This document shows, one piece after another, positions 46,889 through 56,891 of a stretch of 64,000 nt of DNA (position 1 is its first letter; each line of letters starts with the position of its first letter). A program made the position numbers and the translations under genes. Below the pieces are notes generated by a model. It made no database searches, was not told where the DNA came from, and saw only the letters and a program-made list of their open reading frames with translations. Origin of the DNA: Agrobacterium cucumeris (GTDB lineage Bacteria > Pseudomonadota > Alphaproteobacteria > Rhizobiales > Rhizobiaceae); contig NZ_CP080387.1 of assembly GCF_030036535.1 (NCBI RefSeq), positions 2,794,501 to 2,858,500 of the forward strand. Direction: 5' to 3'.

Positions 46889-47017
46889 AGTTGTCAAAAG
46901 AACTCAGGTTTATTATCGGAACGTCAAGCTTTCACGACGGCATCCGTTCATGACCCCGGCTTTCAGAAACCGGCCAATCTGCGGATGAGTTCATCGACGG
47001 AATCCGGGATAAAAATT

Positions 47018-48226
<1,209 letters not shown>

Positions 48227-48232
48227 TCGGTC

Positions 48233-48718
48233 ATGGCTGGCGGTATTCGCGAAAATAGCGGAGACGATCTCTCCGAAAACCACGAGATCAACGTCACGCC
48301 CTTCATCGACGTGATGCTGGTTCTGCTCATCATCTTCATGGTGGCTGCGCCGTTGGCCACGGTGGATGTGAATGTCGATCTCCCCGCATCCACCGCCAAG
48401 CCGGCGGAGCGTCCGGAAGAACCGCTTTATCTGACGGTCAAGGACGATCTCTCGCTTAACCTCGGCAATGATGTCGTTGCCCGGGAAGCACTGGCGGCGT
48501 CGATTGACAGGCAGACGGGCGGCAAGAAGGATACGCGCATTTTCCTGCGCGCCGACAAGGCCGTCGACTACGGTCACTTCATGGAAATCATGAACCTGCT
48601 CAGGGATGCCGGTTACCTGAAGATCGCCCTGGTGGGTCTGGAAAATGTCGGTGCGGCATCGCCGCCCGCCAATGCCGCCCAACCCGCCGCGCCGACGGCG
48701 CCGGGAACGGCGCCATGA
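48233..48718 (+). CDS. exbD: TonB-system biopolymer transport protein ExbD
   Basis: A 161-residue ExbD with a single N-terminal transmembrane helix. EINVTPFIDVMLVLLIIFMVAAPLATVDV contains the conserved membrane aspartate needed for proton coupling. The periplasmic domain ends in a Pro/Ala-rich tail. It starts 6 bases after exbB and its stop overlaps the tonB start (ATGA). Confidence 0.95.
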   Translation: MAGGIRENSGDDLSENHEINVTPFIDVMLVLLIIFMVAAPLATVDVNVDLPASTAKPAERPEEPLYLTVKDDLSLNLGNDVVAREALAASIDRQTGGKKDTRIFLRADKAVDYGHFMEIMNLLRDAGYLKIALVGLENVGAASPPANAAQPAAPTAPGTAP

Positions 48719-49641
48719 CTGAAAACGGCTACCCGCAGTCCCGACATTCCCGTCTGGGGGAAGTGACGCTGTGGTCCGCCGCGGCGCTGCTCATGCTGAG
48801 CGTTCATGCCGGTTTTGCCTATTATCTGATGCAGGAACCGGAAGAACTCGATGCTGGCGGGCCACCGCCAGCCGCGATCATGATTGAGATGGCGGCGATA
48901 CCGGAAGCCGTCAACACTGAAGAAACGACACCGGCGCAGGATGTCGAGGACGCCGAAGAGGTAAAGAGCGACAACAGCCAGCCGATGGAGGAACCTCCAC
49001 CGGAAGAGCCGCCGCCACCGGAACCGGTTGCGGAAACGCCGCCGCCGGAGCCTGTGCAGCCGCCGGAACCGCCGGTTGAGGAGATTGTCGAGCCACAGGA
49101 AATTCCTGAGCCGGTAGAGCAGATCGACCCCGTGCAGGAACAGATGATGGCGGAACTCGAAAATATCGAGGTTCCCTTGCCTGTCATTCGGCCGCCACCG
49201 CCGCCCGTTGAAAAGAAGGTCGAGAAGAAAGAACCGGAAGAAAAGAAGAAGGTCGAGCGCCAGCGCCCCAAACCGCAGCAGGCATCGGAATTGCGCGAAA
49301 CGGCCAAGGCCGAGGCACAGCAGTCCGACAGGACAGCGGCATCGCGCAACAATGCCGGTTTCTTCTCATCGTCGTCTGCCTCACCGGCAAAGTGGGGATC
49401 GAAGGTTCGTTCCCATATCCAGCGGCGCAAGCCACGTTCGCTTCGCAGTGATGCAATGACGGCAACGGTGCGGTTCAGGGTCAATGACGCAGGCGCGATC
49501 AGTGGGGTCAGCGTGGTCCAGTCCACCGGCGATTCCTCAATCGACCAGCAGATTGCGGCCTGGATCCAGAGCGCGTCACCCGTGCCTGCTCCGCCTCCGG
49601 AAGCAAGCAAGACGATCACGCTGCCGATCAGCATCCGCTAG
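48715..49641 (+). CDS. tonB: TonB family energy transducer
   Basis: A 308-residue TonB. The N-terminal anchor (SAAALLMLSVHAGFAYYLM) has the conserved Ser/His-type face. A long rigid Pro-Glu and then Lys-Glu-rich spacer runs from about residue 75 to 190. The C-terminal domain (SKVRSHIQRRKPRSL, ATVRFRVNDAGAISGVSVVQSTGDSSIDQQIAAWIQ) contacts outer-membrane receptor TonB boxes. No receptor gene is in the window. Confidence 0.94.
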   Translation: MTENGYPQSRHSRLGEVTLWSAAALLMLSVHAGFAYYLMQEPEELDAGGPPPAAIMIEMAAIPEAVNTEETTPAQDVEDAEEVKSDNSQPMEEPPPEEPPPPEPVAETPPPEPVQPPEPPVEEIVEPQEIPEPVEQIDPVQEQMMAELENIEVPLPVIRPPPPPVEKKVEKKEPEEKKKVERQRPKPQQASELRETAKAEAQQSDRTAASRNNAGFFSSSSASPAKWGSKVRSHIQRRKPRSLRSDAMTATVRFRVNDAGAISGVSVVQSTGDSSIDQQIAAWIQSASPVPAPPPEASKTITLPISIR

Positions 49642-49770
49642 AACCCGTTTAAATTAACGGGCATGTCCACTATTCCTCACGCGCACATCCGTTTGCGCGT
49701 GAATAAGATTTCGCGAATGTTTTCGATGGTGTAGGTCTTTGTCGACTTTACCAAGCAGAGGCATTCCGGA

Positions 49771-50760
49771 ATGAAATTCTCAATCGCAGAGGCGGAGGAT
49801 CTCGTCTCCTCTATCTTTGAGCGCAACGGCGTTCTGCCGCAGAACGCCCGCTCAGTGGCGAAGGCGCTCGTCGCATCCGAAGCGGCAGGCCAGAGCGGTC
49901 ACGGTTTTCGCCGTATCCCCGTTTATGTCCGCCAGGCGCGGGTGGGAAAAGTCGATGGCAAGGCGCGGCCGGTGGCGACGCGCGTGAAGCCGGGTGTGCT
50001 GTCGATCGACGCCAACCACGGTTATGCCTATCCGGCGATTGATTGCGCGCTGGAGCAGTTGCCTGAAATGGCCCGGCAGCAGGGCATTGCGCTTGCCGCC
50101 ATCCATCGCTCCCATCACGCCGGCGTCATGGCATTAACTGTCGAACGTTTTGCCGAGATGGGTCTTGTCGCGCTGATGTTCGCCAATGCGCCGGCATCCA
50201 TGGCCCCGTGGGGTGGCAACAAACCCCTTTATGGCACCAATCCAATCGCATTCGCGACCCCGGTTGGCGACGTTGATCCTCTGGTGATCGATCTGGCGCT
50301 TTCCAAGGTAGCACGCGGAAAGATCATGGCGGCCCGTCAGAAGGGCGAAACTATTCCGGGGGACTGGGCGCTCGACAGAAACGGCCGGCCAACCACCGAT
50401 CCTGAAGAAGCCATCGAGGGAACCATGGTGCCCGCCGGCGAGGCGAAAGGTGCCGCACTGGCGCTGATGGTGGAAATCATGGCCGCCGCGCTGACCGGAG
50501 GAAATTTCGCGTTCGAAGCCTCTTCCCTTCTGGATGACAAGGGCGCGCCACCGTCACTCGGCCACACGATTATCGTCATCGATCCCGTGTCCTCGGGTGG
50601 TGCAGTCTTTACTGAACGACTGGCGCTCATCGCCGGTGAGATAGAAAAGCAGGAGAATGTGCGTTTGCCCGGCCGCCGTAGCCAGGGCGTTCGCCGGCAG
50701 GCGCTGGAAAGCGGCATCGTCGTCGAAAGCGATATCCTTGCTGAAATCCAGTCGCTTTAA
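49771..50760 (+). CDS. Malate/L-lactate dehydrogenase family NAD(P)H-dependent oxidoreductase
   Basis: A 329-residue protein of the Ldh_2 family (unrelated to Rossmann-type malate dehydrogenase). ASEAAGQSGHGFRRIPVYV near residue 33, AAIHRSHHAGVMALTVERFAEMGLVALMFANAPASMAPWGG with the catalytic histidine, GTNPIAFATP, and the C-terminal LPGRRSQG are conserved. Members reduce various 2-keto acids, cyclic imino acids, ureidoglycolate or sulfolactate; the substrate here is unknown. It stands alone, 129 bases after tonB. Confidence 0.87.
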   Translation: MKFSIAEAEDLVSSIFERNGVLPQNARSVAKALVASEAAGQSGHGFRRIPVYVRQARVGKVDGKARPVATRVKPGVLSIDANHGYAYPAIDCALEQLPEMARQQGIALAAIHRSHHAGVMALTVERFAEMGLVALMFANAPASMAPWGGNKPLYGTNPIAFATPVGDVDPLVIDLALSKVARGKIMAARQKGETIPGDWALDRNGRPTTDPEEAIEGTMVPAGEAKGAALALMVEIMAAALTGGNFAFEASSLLDDKGAPPSLGHTIIVIDPVSSGGAVFTERLALIAGEIEKQENVRLPGRRSQGVRRQALESGIVVESDILAEIQSL

Positions 50761-50778
50761 ACAGTTGTAAAATGAAAA

Positions 50779-50806
50779 CCCGGCGGACCTGATGATCCGC
50801 CGGGCA
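50779..50806. terminator. Hairpin after the Ldh_2-type dehydrogenase gene
   Basis: CCCGGCGGACC and the opposing GATCCGCCGGG pair almost completely, 18 bases after the stop codon. No strong T run follows, so it is a probable but unusual terminator. Confidence 0.55.
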
Positions 50807-50982
50807 AACCGTTTATGGCCGCTTTGCATTTGCGTCGATATGGACCGGAAATCATTTCCGGCCCGCTTTTGGTCCGCCATCCCGCCATCAAAATGAGGGG
50901 ATTTTGACGCAGAAAGCCGCTCATCCGGTTTGGGCTTACGGGAAGGGGACGCGTCCACATAAGCCGCTGGAGCGAAAAAGCC

Positions 50983-51228
50983 TCAGATATCCTGCTCGAT
51001 CAGGCCACGCAGCAGGGCAATGCTGACGGCATTCAGCAGATTGGTGGCACCCAGCTGGTTACGCACCACTTCCAGCGTGTCCTTCACCTCTGCCTCGGTC
51101 GCACCCGTCACAAGGGCGATGTGGGAGGGGTGTTTACCCCGCGCCACCAGTCCCAGATAGTGCCGTTCCCGGTCCGACAGGGCGATCTCGCGCGTCTGGC
51201 GATGTTCATGCGGCGTTTTTAAAGACAT
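50983..51228 (-). CDS. Solo LuxR/GerE-type helix-turn-helix protein
   Basis: An 81-residue protein that is little more than one GerE DNA-binding domain: IALSDRERHYLGLVARGKHPSHIALVTGATEAEVKDTLEVVRNQLGATNLLNAVSIALLRGLI. It keeps the L(S/T)xRExxxLxLxARG start and the final dimer-type helix, but has no sensory or receiver domain. It may be a modulator that needs another LuxR-type protein, or an independent regulator. The ATG at 51228 has AAAGA upstream. Neighbours give no clue to targets. Confidence 0.8.
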   Translation of the reverse strand: MSLKTPHEHRQTREIALSDRERHYLGLVARGKHPSHIALVTGATEAEVKDTLEVVRNQLGATNLLNAVSIALLRGLIEQDI

Positions 51229-51460
51229 GTTCTTTCTGCCTCAAAAGAGATTGACCTGCCCGGCGGTGCGATCAGGTAATAATTTCATTCCCCGAGGCCC
51301 GCCCGCGAACGTTCTGTCTGCACGCGAACGGAAACGTCAATTTCGCCAATAGGTTTCATCTGGCACCAGGAATATCCAACAGTGGCCGCTTTCGCAGCTA
51401 GCCGGCCCCGCATTGACGTTGTTCCTAGGCACAGGGAGTGCTGCCACACCGACATTCGCA
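51229..51460. other. Intergenic region upstream of the solo HTH gene
   Basis: About 230 bases between the HTH gene and a repeat element. The promoter of the HTH gene should be here on the minus strand, but no strong -35/-10 pair stands out. Together with the repeat and the AT-rich stretch up to 51696 it makes a gap of 468 bases without a credible gene. Confidence 0.4.
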
Positions 51461-51555
51461 AAACCAGAATCGGTTCTGGATCAGAACAATGTGCAGATTC
51501 AAAGCTTTGGAATGTTTTCCGTCAAACCCTAAGGGCCACGCGGCGCTCTAATAAG
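51461..51555 (+). repeat. Degenerate copy of a probable rhizobial intergenic repeat
   Basis: The element begins with the dyad CCAGAATCGGTTCTGG (51464-51479), continues with AACAATGTGCAGATTCAAAG, and ends with CACGCGGCGCTCTAATA. From memory, similar dyad-plus-CGGCGCTCTA blocks recur in intergenic regions of Agrobacterium and Rhizobium. A short open frame across it (51382-51579) reads like the spurious hypothetical proteins called over such repeats. The second hairpin arm is decayed here. Confidence 0.45.
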
Positions 51556-51696
51556 CGATATACTGCACCGATAGAATAACATCTCGCGCCAAGTTTTACG
51601 TTTTTATTGTTATGTTTCGGCACAGGAGCCGGAAAAATCCGACATAATTCTGAATTTTAATGTGTATTTTCGAAATATTGATGCTGCAAATCTGTC

Positions 51697-52737
51697 TTAT
51701 CCGGCGGAATGATGCGCATGTTTCTTGCGAATATCCGTCGGCGTTGCCCCAAACCAGCGGGAAACGGAGCGCGAAAACGCACCGGGCGTTGAATAGCCCA
51801 GTCGATAGCTTATGTCGGACACCGAAAGGTCGCTTTCCACCAGAAGCTTGAAGCCGGCATTTTTGCGTATGGCGTCTTTTATCTCGTTGAGATTGGTGCC
51901 AAGTTCGGCAAGCCGCCGCTGAAAACTCCGTTCGGAAAGATTGAAGTAGGGGGCGATTTCGCCAAGCGAAAGCTCCGCATCCGACAGCCGCATCTGCATA
52001 TACCGTTTTACCTGATCGATGAAATGTGTTGCATCCGCCGATGTTTCCGGTCGCAGCATCCGGCATTGCAGGTTCATCAGTTCGAACAGCCGCTCATCTG
52101 CGTTCGGATTGGCCACGTCGAGGAGCGAGACAGGAATACGCATCGTGTGGATCGCCTGGGAGAAGCTGATCCGTTTGGTCATTCTTTCTTTAAATAGCTG
52201 AATATTATTCGGTTTCTGTCGCTCCAGACCTATTTCGACCTGATTGATCCGCTCGCCCAGAATATCGCGAAGGCGCTGGATCAGCACTGTCAGGGAAAGA
52301 TCCACATATTGATCACGCTTGGCAATAACAGGCGCGAAGGACCAGGAAAGCGTTACATGCGTGGTATCCGCAACCATGGTGAAATTGCTGTTGTTGGTCG
52401 CGTAATAAACGTGATCCTGAAGAAACCGCAGGAAAGCCCGCACCGTCGGCGCGCTGATCAAACCGTAACCAAATGCACCGGATGCGCCGGCCGGAAATGC
52501 GGAGGCGCATTGCAGACCGAAGGCGTCGTCACCGGAAATCAAGGCGCAGGTTTCGAGCAATCGGCATAATCTGTCGAGACTTATGCGCTCCGTCAGACTG
52601 TCGAAAGTGGCGGGATCAATATTGAGAGCCTTGCAAATGGGGACGATATCAATCCCCCGCGACCGCGCATAATTGCTAACGCCGGCGGCCAGACCAGCCA
52701 CCACAGTTATCTCGTCACTGACCCTCTTTTCGGGCAT
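51697..52737 (-). CDS. AraC family transcriptional regulator, OruR-like
   Basis: A 346-residue regulator. The N-terminal ~190 residues form the Arabinose_bd-type sensing domain seen in OruR/ToxR-like proteins (ICKALNIDPATFDSLTERISLDRLCRLLE and FPAGASGAFGYGLISAPTVRAFLRFL). The C-terminal double helix-turn-helix has LSLGEIAPYFNLSERSFQRRLAELGTNLNEIKDAIRKNAGFKLL and LSVSDISYRLGYSTPGAFSRSVSRWFGATPTDIRKK. Target genes are unknown; nothing nearby forms an obvious regulon. ATG at 52737 is the only good start. Confidence 0.9.
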   Translation of the reverse strand: MPEKRVSDEITVVAGLAAGVSNYARSRGIDIVPICKALNIDPATFDSLTERISLDRLCRLLETCALISGDDAFGLQCASAFPAGASGAFGYGLISAPTVRAFLRFLQDHVYYATNNSNFTMVADTTHVTLSWSFAPVIAKRDQYVDLSLTVLIQRLRDILGERINQVEIGLERQKPNNIQLFKERMTKRISFSQAIHTMRIPVSLLDVANPNADERLFELMNLQCRMLRPETSADATHFIDQVKRYMQMRLSDAELSLGEIAPYFNLSERSFQRRLAELGTNLNEIKDAIRKNAGFKLLVESDLSVSDISYRLGYSTPGAFSRSVSRWFGATPTDIRKKHAHHSAG

Positions 52738-52830
52738 CCCTCGCCTTGGCGTACCATGTTTGGAATTTGTCGCCTGATGGTAAGCTTTGCGTGACCTTTT
52801 GTCGAGCGGTCAGGGCCTCAGATATCAAGA

Positions 52831-53424
52831 TCAGTCGCGGCCGGCGCTTTGTTCCAATACCTGCATGATGGTCTTGCCCGCATCTTCGATCGCGCCGCTA
52901 TTATCCACCGTCGTCACGTCAAAATCTCCGACGACCGCAAGCGAGCTGCGTTCCAGCCGCCGTAGAATATCCTCGCGGCTTTCCCGCCCGCGCTGTTCCA
53001 GCCGCCGCGCCAGCACTTCCGGCCGGGCGACGATGTTCACCACCCTCAGGCGGGAAAAGGCGGAGCTGAATTCAGGCAAGGCCGAGCGGGAACCGTTGGC
53101 GATCACCACGTCCCCCGCCTCAAGCTGGCGGTAGACCGCAGCCGGAATACCATATTTCAGCCCATGCGCCTGCCAGGAGACGGCGAATGCGCCCTCATCC
53201 TGCAGCCGGTTGAACTCCTGCATCGAAACGGCATCGTGATTTTCGCCACCCGCATCACCACTGCGGGTAATCACCCGGCGGGTGAAGTGGAAGCCGGGCC
53301 GTCCGGACAATTGCGTTGCCGCATAGTCCATTAGCGTATCCTTGCCGGCCCCGCTCGGGCCGACAACCACAATCATCGTGCCGGGCGTTTTCTCGCGCCG
53401 GCTGACTTCTCCGTTGCCGGTCAT
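52831..53424 (-). CDS. phnN: Ribose 1,5-bisphosphate phosphokinase
   Basis: A 197-residue guanylate-kinase-like enzyme that converts ribose 1,5-bisphosphate to PRPP, the exit of the C-P lyase pathway. The P loop is VVGPSGAGKDTLMDY near residue 20, and FTRRVITR with the SWQAHGLKYGIPAAVY block are typical of PhnN. It is the last gene of the operon and overlaps phnM by 4 bases (ATGA). Confidence 0.95.
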   Translation of the reverse strand: MTGNGEVSRREKTPGTMIVVVGPSGAGKDTLMDYAATQLSGRPGFHFTRRVITRSGDAGGENHDAVSMQEFNRLQDEGAFAVSWQAHGLKYGIPAAVYRQLEAGDVVIANGSRSALPEFSSAFSRLRVVNIVARPEVLARRLEQRGRESREDILRRLERSSLAVVGDFDVTTVDNSGAIEDAGKTIMQVLEQSAGRD

Positions 53425-54557
53425 GCCACGCGCTTGCCCTGACGCCAGACCGAGCGGGTGACCGGTACGCCATCTTCGCGGTGAACCCGAACCAGATCGG
53501 CCCGCAATCCCGTGGCGATACGGCCGCGGTCAAGAAGACCAACGGTGCGAGCCGGTGTGGCGGTGACCATACGGAGCGCTTCAGGCAGGGTGATGGCTTC
53601 CACCTGATCGGCGAGCAGGAACGGTGCGAAAAGCAGGCTGAACGGCACATAGTCGGAAGAAAGAACATCCAGCACACCGATCTCGGCGAGATCGCGGGCG
53701 GCGATGTTGCCGGAATGGGACTTGCCGCGAACGATATTCGGAGCGCCCATCAAGACACTCATGCCAGCGCTATGCGAGGCTTTTGCAGCCTCGACGCTGG
53801 TGGGAAATTCCGCCAGTTTAACGCCGTGGCCGATGGCTTCGCCCACATGCGCTTCGGTGGCGTCGTCATGGCTTGCGACGGTGATGCCGCGCTTGGCGCA
53901 GGTGGCGGCCAGATAATCCCGGTGCTTGGCGGAATATTCGGCCGATGCGGCCTGCCGCCGGCGGACGAACTCGCCAAAAGCCTCGTCGCTCAGCCCGCGC
54001 TTCTTCTGGTAATAGAAGATGTACTGGTCCATCGACTGGAACTGGCGCTGGCCCGGGGAGTGGTCCATCAGCGAAATCAGCCGCACACGCGGATCGGTTT
54101 CGAAATCTTCGAAATGTTCCAGCACATCGGCGGAGGCGACCTCACAGCGCAGATGCAGCAGGTGATCTGCGCGCAGGCGGTTCTGATCCGCTGCCGCTTC
54201 GATGGCATCAGCCATTTCCCGCATTTCGCCCTTTTTGAAGCCGCCATCCTCATCCGAGCCGAGCCGCAGGCAATCGAACACGGTGGTGATGCCTGATGAC
54301 GCAACCTGTGCATCATGGGCCTGAATGGCGGCGATCTTGTCCCAGATCACGCCGGGGCGCGGTGAATAGTGCTGTTCCAGATGGTCGGTATGCAGTTCCA
54401 CCAGACCCGGGATCAGGAAGTCGCCTTCGAGGTCTTCTCCGGTTTTGGAGGCGCCTTCGGTGATATCCGCAATCTTGCCGTCGCGGATCAGAACGGATCC
54501 CAGAATGATATCGTCTTCCAAAACGATACGGGCATTGGAGAGGGCGTGCTCGGTCAT
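53421..54557 (-). CDS. phnM: Alpha-D-ribose 1-methylphosphonate 5-triphosphate diphosphatase
   Basis: A 378-residue amidohydrolase-fold enzyme that removes pyrophosphate from ribose-1-methylphosphonate-5-triphosphate before the C-P lyase step. PGLVELHTDHLEQHYSPRPG carries the metal histidines and the phnM signature. LISLMDHSPGQRQFQS, ASHDDATEAHV and LSSDYVPFSLL follow. It overlaps phnN and the DUF1045 gene by 4 bases at each end. Confidence 0.96.
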   Translation of the reverse strand: MTEHALSNARIVLEDDIILGSVLIRDGKIADITEGASKTGEDLEGDFLIPGLVELHTDHLEQHYSPRPGVIWDKIAAIQAHDAQVASSGITTVFDCLRLGSDEDGGFKKGEMREMADAIEAAADQNRLRADHLLHLRCEVASADVLEHFEDFETDPRVRLISLMDHSPGQRQFQSMDQYIFYYQKKRGLSDEAFGEFVRRRQAASAEYSAKHRDYLAATCAKRGITVASHDDATEAHVGEAIGHGVKLAEFPTSVEAAKASHSAGMSVLMGAPNIVRGKSHSGNIAARDLAEIGVLDVLSSDYVPFSLLFAPFLLADQVEAITLPEALRMVTATPARTVGLLDRGRIATGLRADLVRVHREDGVPVTRSVWRQGKRVA

Positions 54558-55243
54558 GGGTTCGCATCTTTCTTTGGCTGCTGGCCAAGCGGGTGCCAGC
54601 GATGAACGGTAAAGGGCGCGCCGCGCGTTTCTTCGATGAACAAAGCGAGGCCGGAAATGGTGAGAGGCTGGTCGACGAATTCGGCAAACCGCGCCGAAAG
54701 CACCTCCTGCATGGCGGGCTGGTCGTCTTCGTCGATACGACCGGTCAGCGTCATGTGAAAACGGAAGTCGTCCATGACATGCGGATAACCCCAGAGCGAC
54801 AGATTTTGCCGCTGGCTTTCCGTCAGCATCTGTGGCCGCCGGCGGGCAATATCGGTCTCCGACAGAGGCGCGCGAAACCGGTCAAAATGGTCGACGATCT
54901 CGGCGGCAAAATCCTGCAGCGGCTGGTAGGTCCGGTCCGGAACCAGCGCGAAAAACGGCCCGAGCGCGCCAACGACGACACGCGGAATATCGAAGGCCGG
55001 CTGGCTTGCGGCAAAACCTTCGACAGCGGCAAGAAGCTCGGCCTCGCTGTATTTTTCGGCAAGCTCGAAGGGAGCCTTCAGGGTCGCGTGGAAACCGTAA
55101 CGGCGGGGTTCTTCCGTCATGTCCGCATAGGCGTCATGGTCATCATGCAGCGTACCGGAAAATGCATTGCGCCCAAGCCAGCGCGACGCTGCTTCAGTCA
55201 GCGGATGATCTTTAGCCGGAGAAAAATAGATGGCGTAGCGCAC
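54554..55243 (-). CDS. DUF1045 phosphonate metabolism protein
   Basis: A 229-residue protein of the DUF1045 family, found in phn operons and related to 2H phosphoesterases. Two HxT-type motifs are visible: YGFHATLKAPFEL near residue 55 and FRFHMTLTGRID near residue 165. They are the pair expected for cyclic phosphodiesterase chemistry. A role in handling cyclic ribose phosphate made by C-P lyase, where PhnP acts in E. coli, is a plausible inference; no phnP is seen. GTG at 55243 is chosen from the start MRYAIYFSP. Confidence 0.85.
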   Translation of the reverse strand: MRYAIYFSPAKDHPLTEAASRWLGRNAFSGTLHDDHDAYADMTEEPRRYGFHATLKAPFELAEKYSEAELLAAVEGFAASQPAFDIPRVVVGALGPFFALVPDRTYQPLQDFAAEIVDHFDRFRAPLSETDIARRRPQMLTESQRQNLSLWGYPHVMDDFRFHMTLTGRIDEDDQPAMQEVLSARFAEFVDQPLTISGLALFIEETRGAPFTVHRWHPLGQQPKKDANP

Positions 55244-55541
55244 GGCAAGCACTCTTCAGTGTCATGGAAAACCAGGGATGAGAAGCTATTTGGCGTGACT
55301 CGCCCGCTTCCCGCAAGGTCAGGAGTGCGAGGTAATCGCTTTCCGTGACAGAATGATGATGCAGATGGAAAAAAGCACATTCGAAATGCGGTTAAGCCCC
55401 GGAATGCCCCTTGGGGGGCGCCCGGACATCAGGACGAATGCGTCAGGGATAAAAATCCGTCTTTGGACCCGTGGTTTTAGCAGGGCGGGATAGGGAAGCT
55501 GCTACGGCCTTCGCATACATCCCGCCCTTATCTTTCATGGC
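55244..55541. other. Gap between phnE2 and the DUF1045 gene with a long inverted repeat
   Basis: A 298-base break in an otherwise tightly packed operon. AGGGCGGGAT (55482-55491) and ATCCCGCCCT (55519-55528) are perfect arms; no T run follows on the minus strand. A Pho-type box is not apparent, so the downstream genes could be read through from phnC or have their own promoter. No small gene is convincing. Confidence 0.45.
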
Positions 55542-56891
55542 CTAGTGCTGCGTTTTTCCAATCAGACGCGAACGCAGCGAATTGGAGATATGGTCGAACA
55601 GGAAAACAACGAAGAGGATAAGCAGGACCATATAGGCAACCTTGTCCCAGTCGGCGTTGGTGCCCATCGCTTCCAGCAGCTTCAGGCCGATACCGCCCGC
55701 ACCCACAGCACCGATGATCGTGGCGGAGCGAGTATTGCTTTCCCAGAAATAGAGCGACTGGGAAATGAAGACCGGCAGCACCTGCGGAAGCACGCCGAAA
55801 CGATTGACGGCAATCGCGGAAGCACCGACCGATTTGACGCCCTCGCGCTGCTTGTCATCGACATTCTCCAGCGCCTCGGCATAGACCTTGCCGAGCGCTC
55901 CGGTATCGGTGAAGAAGATCGCGGCAATGCCGGGGATCGGTCCGGGACCGAAACTGCGGGTGAAGAACAGCGCCCAGATCAGCATGTCGATCGAACGCAG
56001 GAAGTCAAACAGACGCTTCATGCCCCAGTTGGCAGCCCTGTTGGCGGTGATGTTGCGGGCGGCGATGAAGGCGAGCGGCAGGGCAACGAGCGTGCCGAAC
56101 AACGTGCCGACAAAGGCCATGACCAGCGTCTGCATCAGCTTGGAAAGAATATCGGCATGCTGCCAGACGCTGTTGTCGAGGAAATCATCCACCATATGGC
56201 TGAGATTGGAGCGCTCGGGATCGAGCCTTTCTCCCCACAGCGCCAGAGCCGCGAGTTCGCCATAGCCTTTGCCCCAGAATTCCGACCTGGTGTCAAACAG
56301 GAAGTTTGCCCATCCAAGGAAGCGGCGCTGTACATAGACTTGGCTGGTGCGGATTTCCGCCTGGCCGGCAAAACCGTAATGCACGAGAACCTTGTTGCCG
56401 TCCTGCTGGATTTCTTCCGGCAGTCCCTCAGGCGCCCGCGCCTGCTCACCGTTGATGATGACGGGGTAGTTCTTGCCGTCGACATAAACGTCCACCCGGG
56501 TCGGCGTCACGTCGAGGCGGTTTTCCATGCCAGCATAGATCACGCTGTAGCCGCCATCGGGCAAGGGCTGCAACCAGTCGATCTTTGAGTCGACGGGATA
56601 TTGCCCGCGGCTCGACCATTGCGGCGCCACCTTGCCATCTTCGAAGCGCAGGCGCGGCTGGGCACGCCAGGAATACCAGTCCTGAATATAGCTCGAGGCA
56701 CGATCCCAGCGGCCCTGCATGAAAGCCGGCCCGACATTAAAGAAGAAAAAGCAGCTGATGAGATAGATGACGGTGGCGAGAATACCGATCAGCAGACCGT
56801 AACGCTTCATGAAGCCGCGTTTGAAAATCGCGGGATGCGCGGCGGTCAGCCTTTCGCGCTCGGCAGTGTTGAGAATGAAGCTGGAGGACAT
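55542..56891 (-). CDS. phnE2: Phosphonate ABC transporter permease, large form with periplasmic domain
   Basis: A 449-residue PhnE-type permease. One helix near residues 30-52 is followed by about 190 residues of largely soluble sequence (WYSWRAQPRLRFEDGKVAPQW through SQVYVQRRFLGWANFLFDTR). The permease core with about five helices follows, including the coupling region EALENVDDKQREGVKSVGASAI. ESNTRSATIIGAVGAGGIGLKLLEAM closes the core. Usual PhnE is about 270 residues. It is similar in plan to rhizobial PhoT. It overlaps phnE1 by one base. Confidence 0.92.
   Translation of the reverse strand: MSSSFILNTAERERLTAAHPAIFKRGFMKRYGLLIGILATVIYLISCFFFFNVGPAFMQGRWDRASSYIQDWYSWRAQPRLRFEDGKVAPQWSSRGQYPVDSKIDWLQPLPDGGYSVIYAGMENRLDVTPTRVDVYVDGKNYPVIINGEQARAPEGLPEEIQQDGNKVLVHYGFAGQAEIRTSQVYVQRRFLGWANFLFDTRSEFWGKGYGELAALALWGERLDPERSNLSHMVDDFLDNSVWQHADILSKLMQTLVMAFVGTLFGTLVALPLAFIAARNITANRAANWGMKRLFDFLRSIDMLIWALFFTRSFGPGPIPGIAAIFFTDTGALGKVYAEALENVDDKQREGVKSVGASAIAVNRFGVLPQVLPVFISQSLYFWESNTRSATIIGAVGAGGIGLKLLEAMGTNADWDKVAYMVLLILFVVFLFDHISNSLRSRLIGKTQH

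Noticed and set aside
51382..51579. A 65-codon ORF in the gap before the AraC gene
   Set aside because: It reads across the probable intergenic repeat and has no ribosome site.
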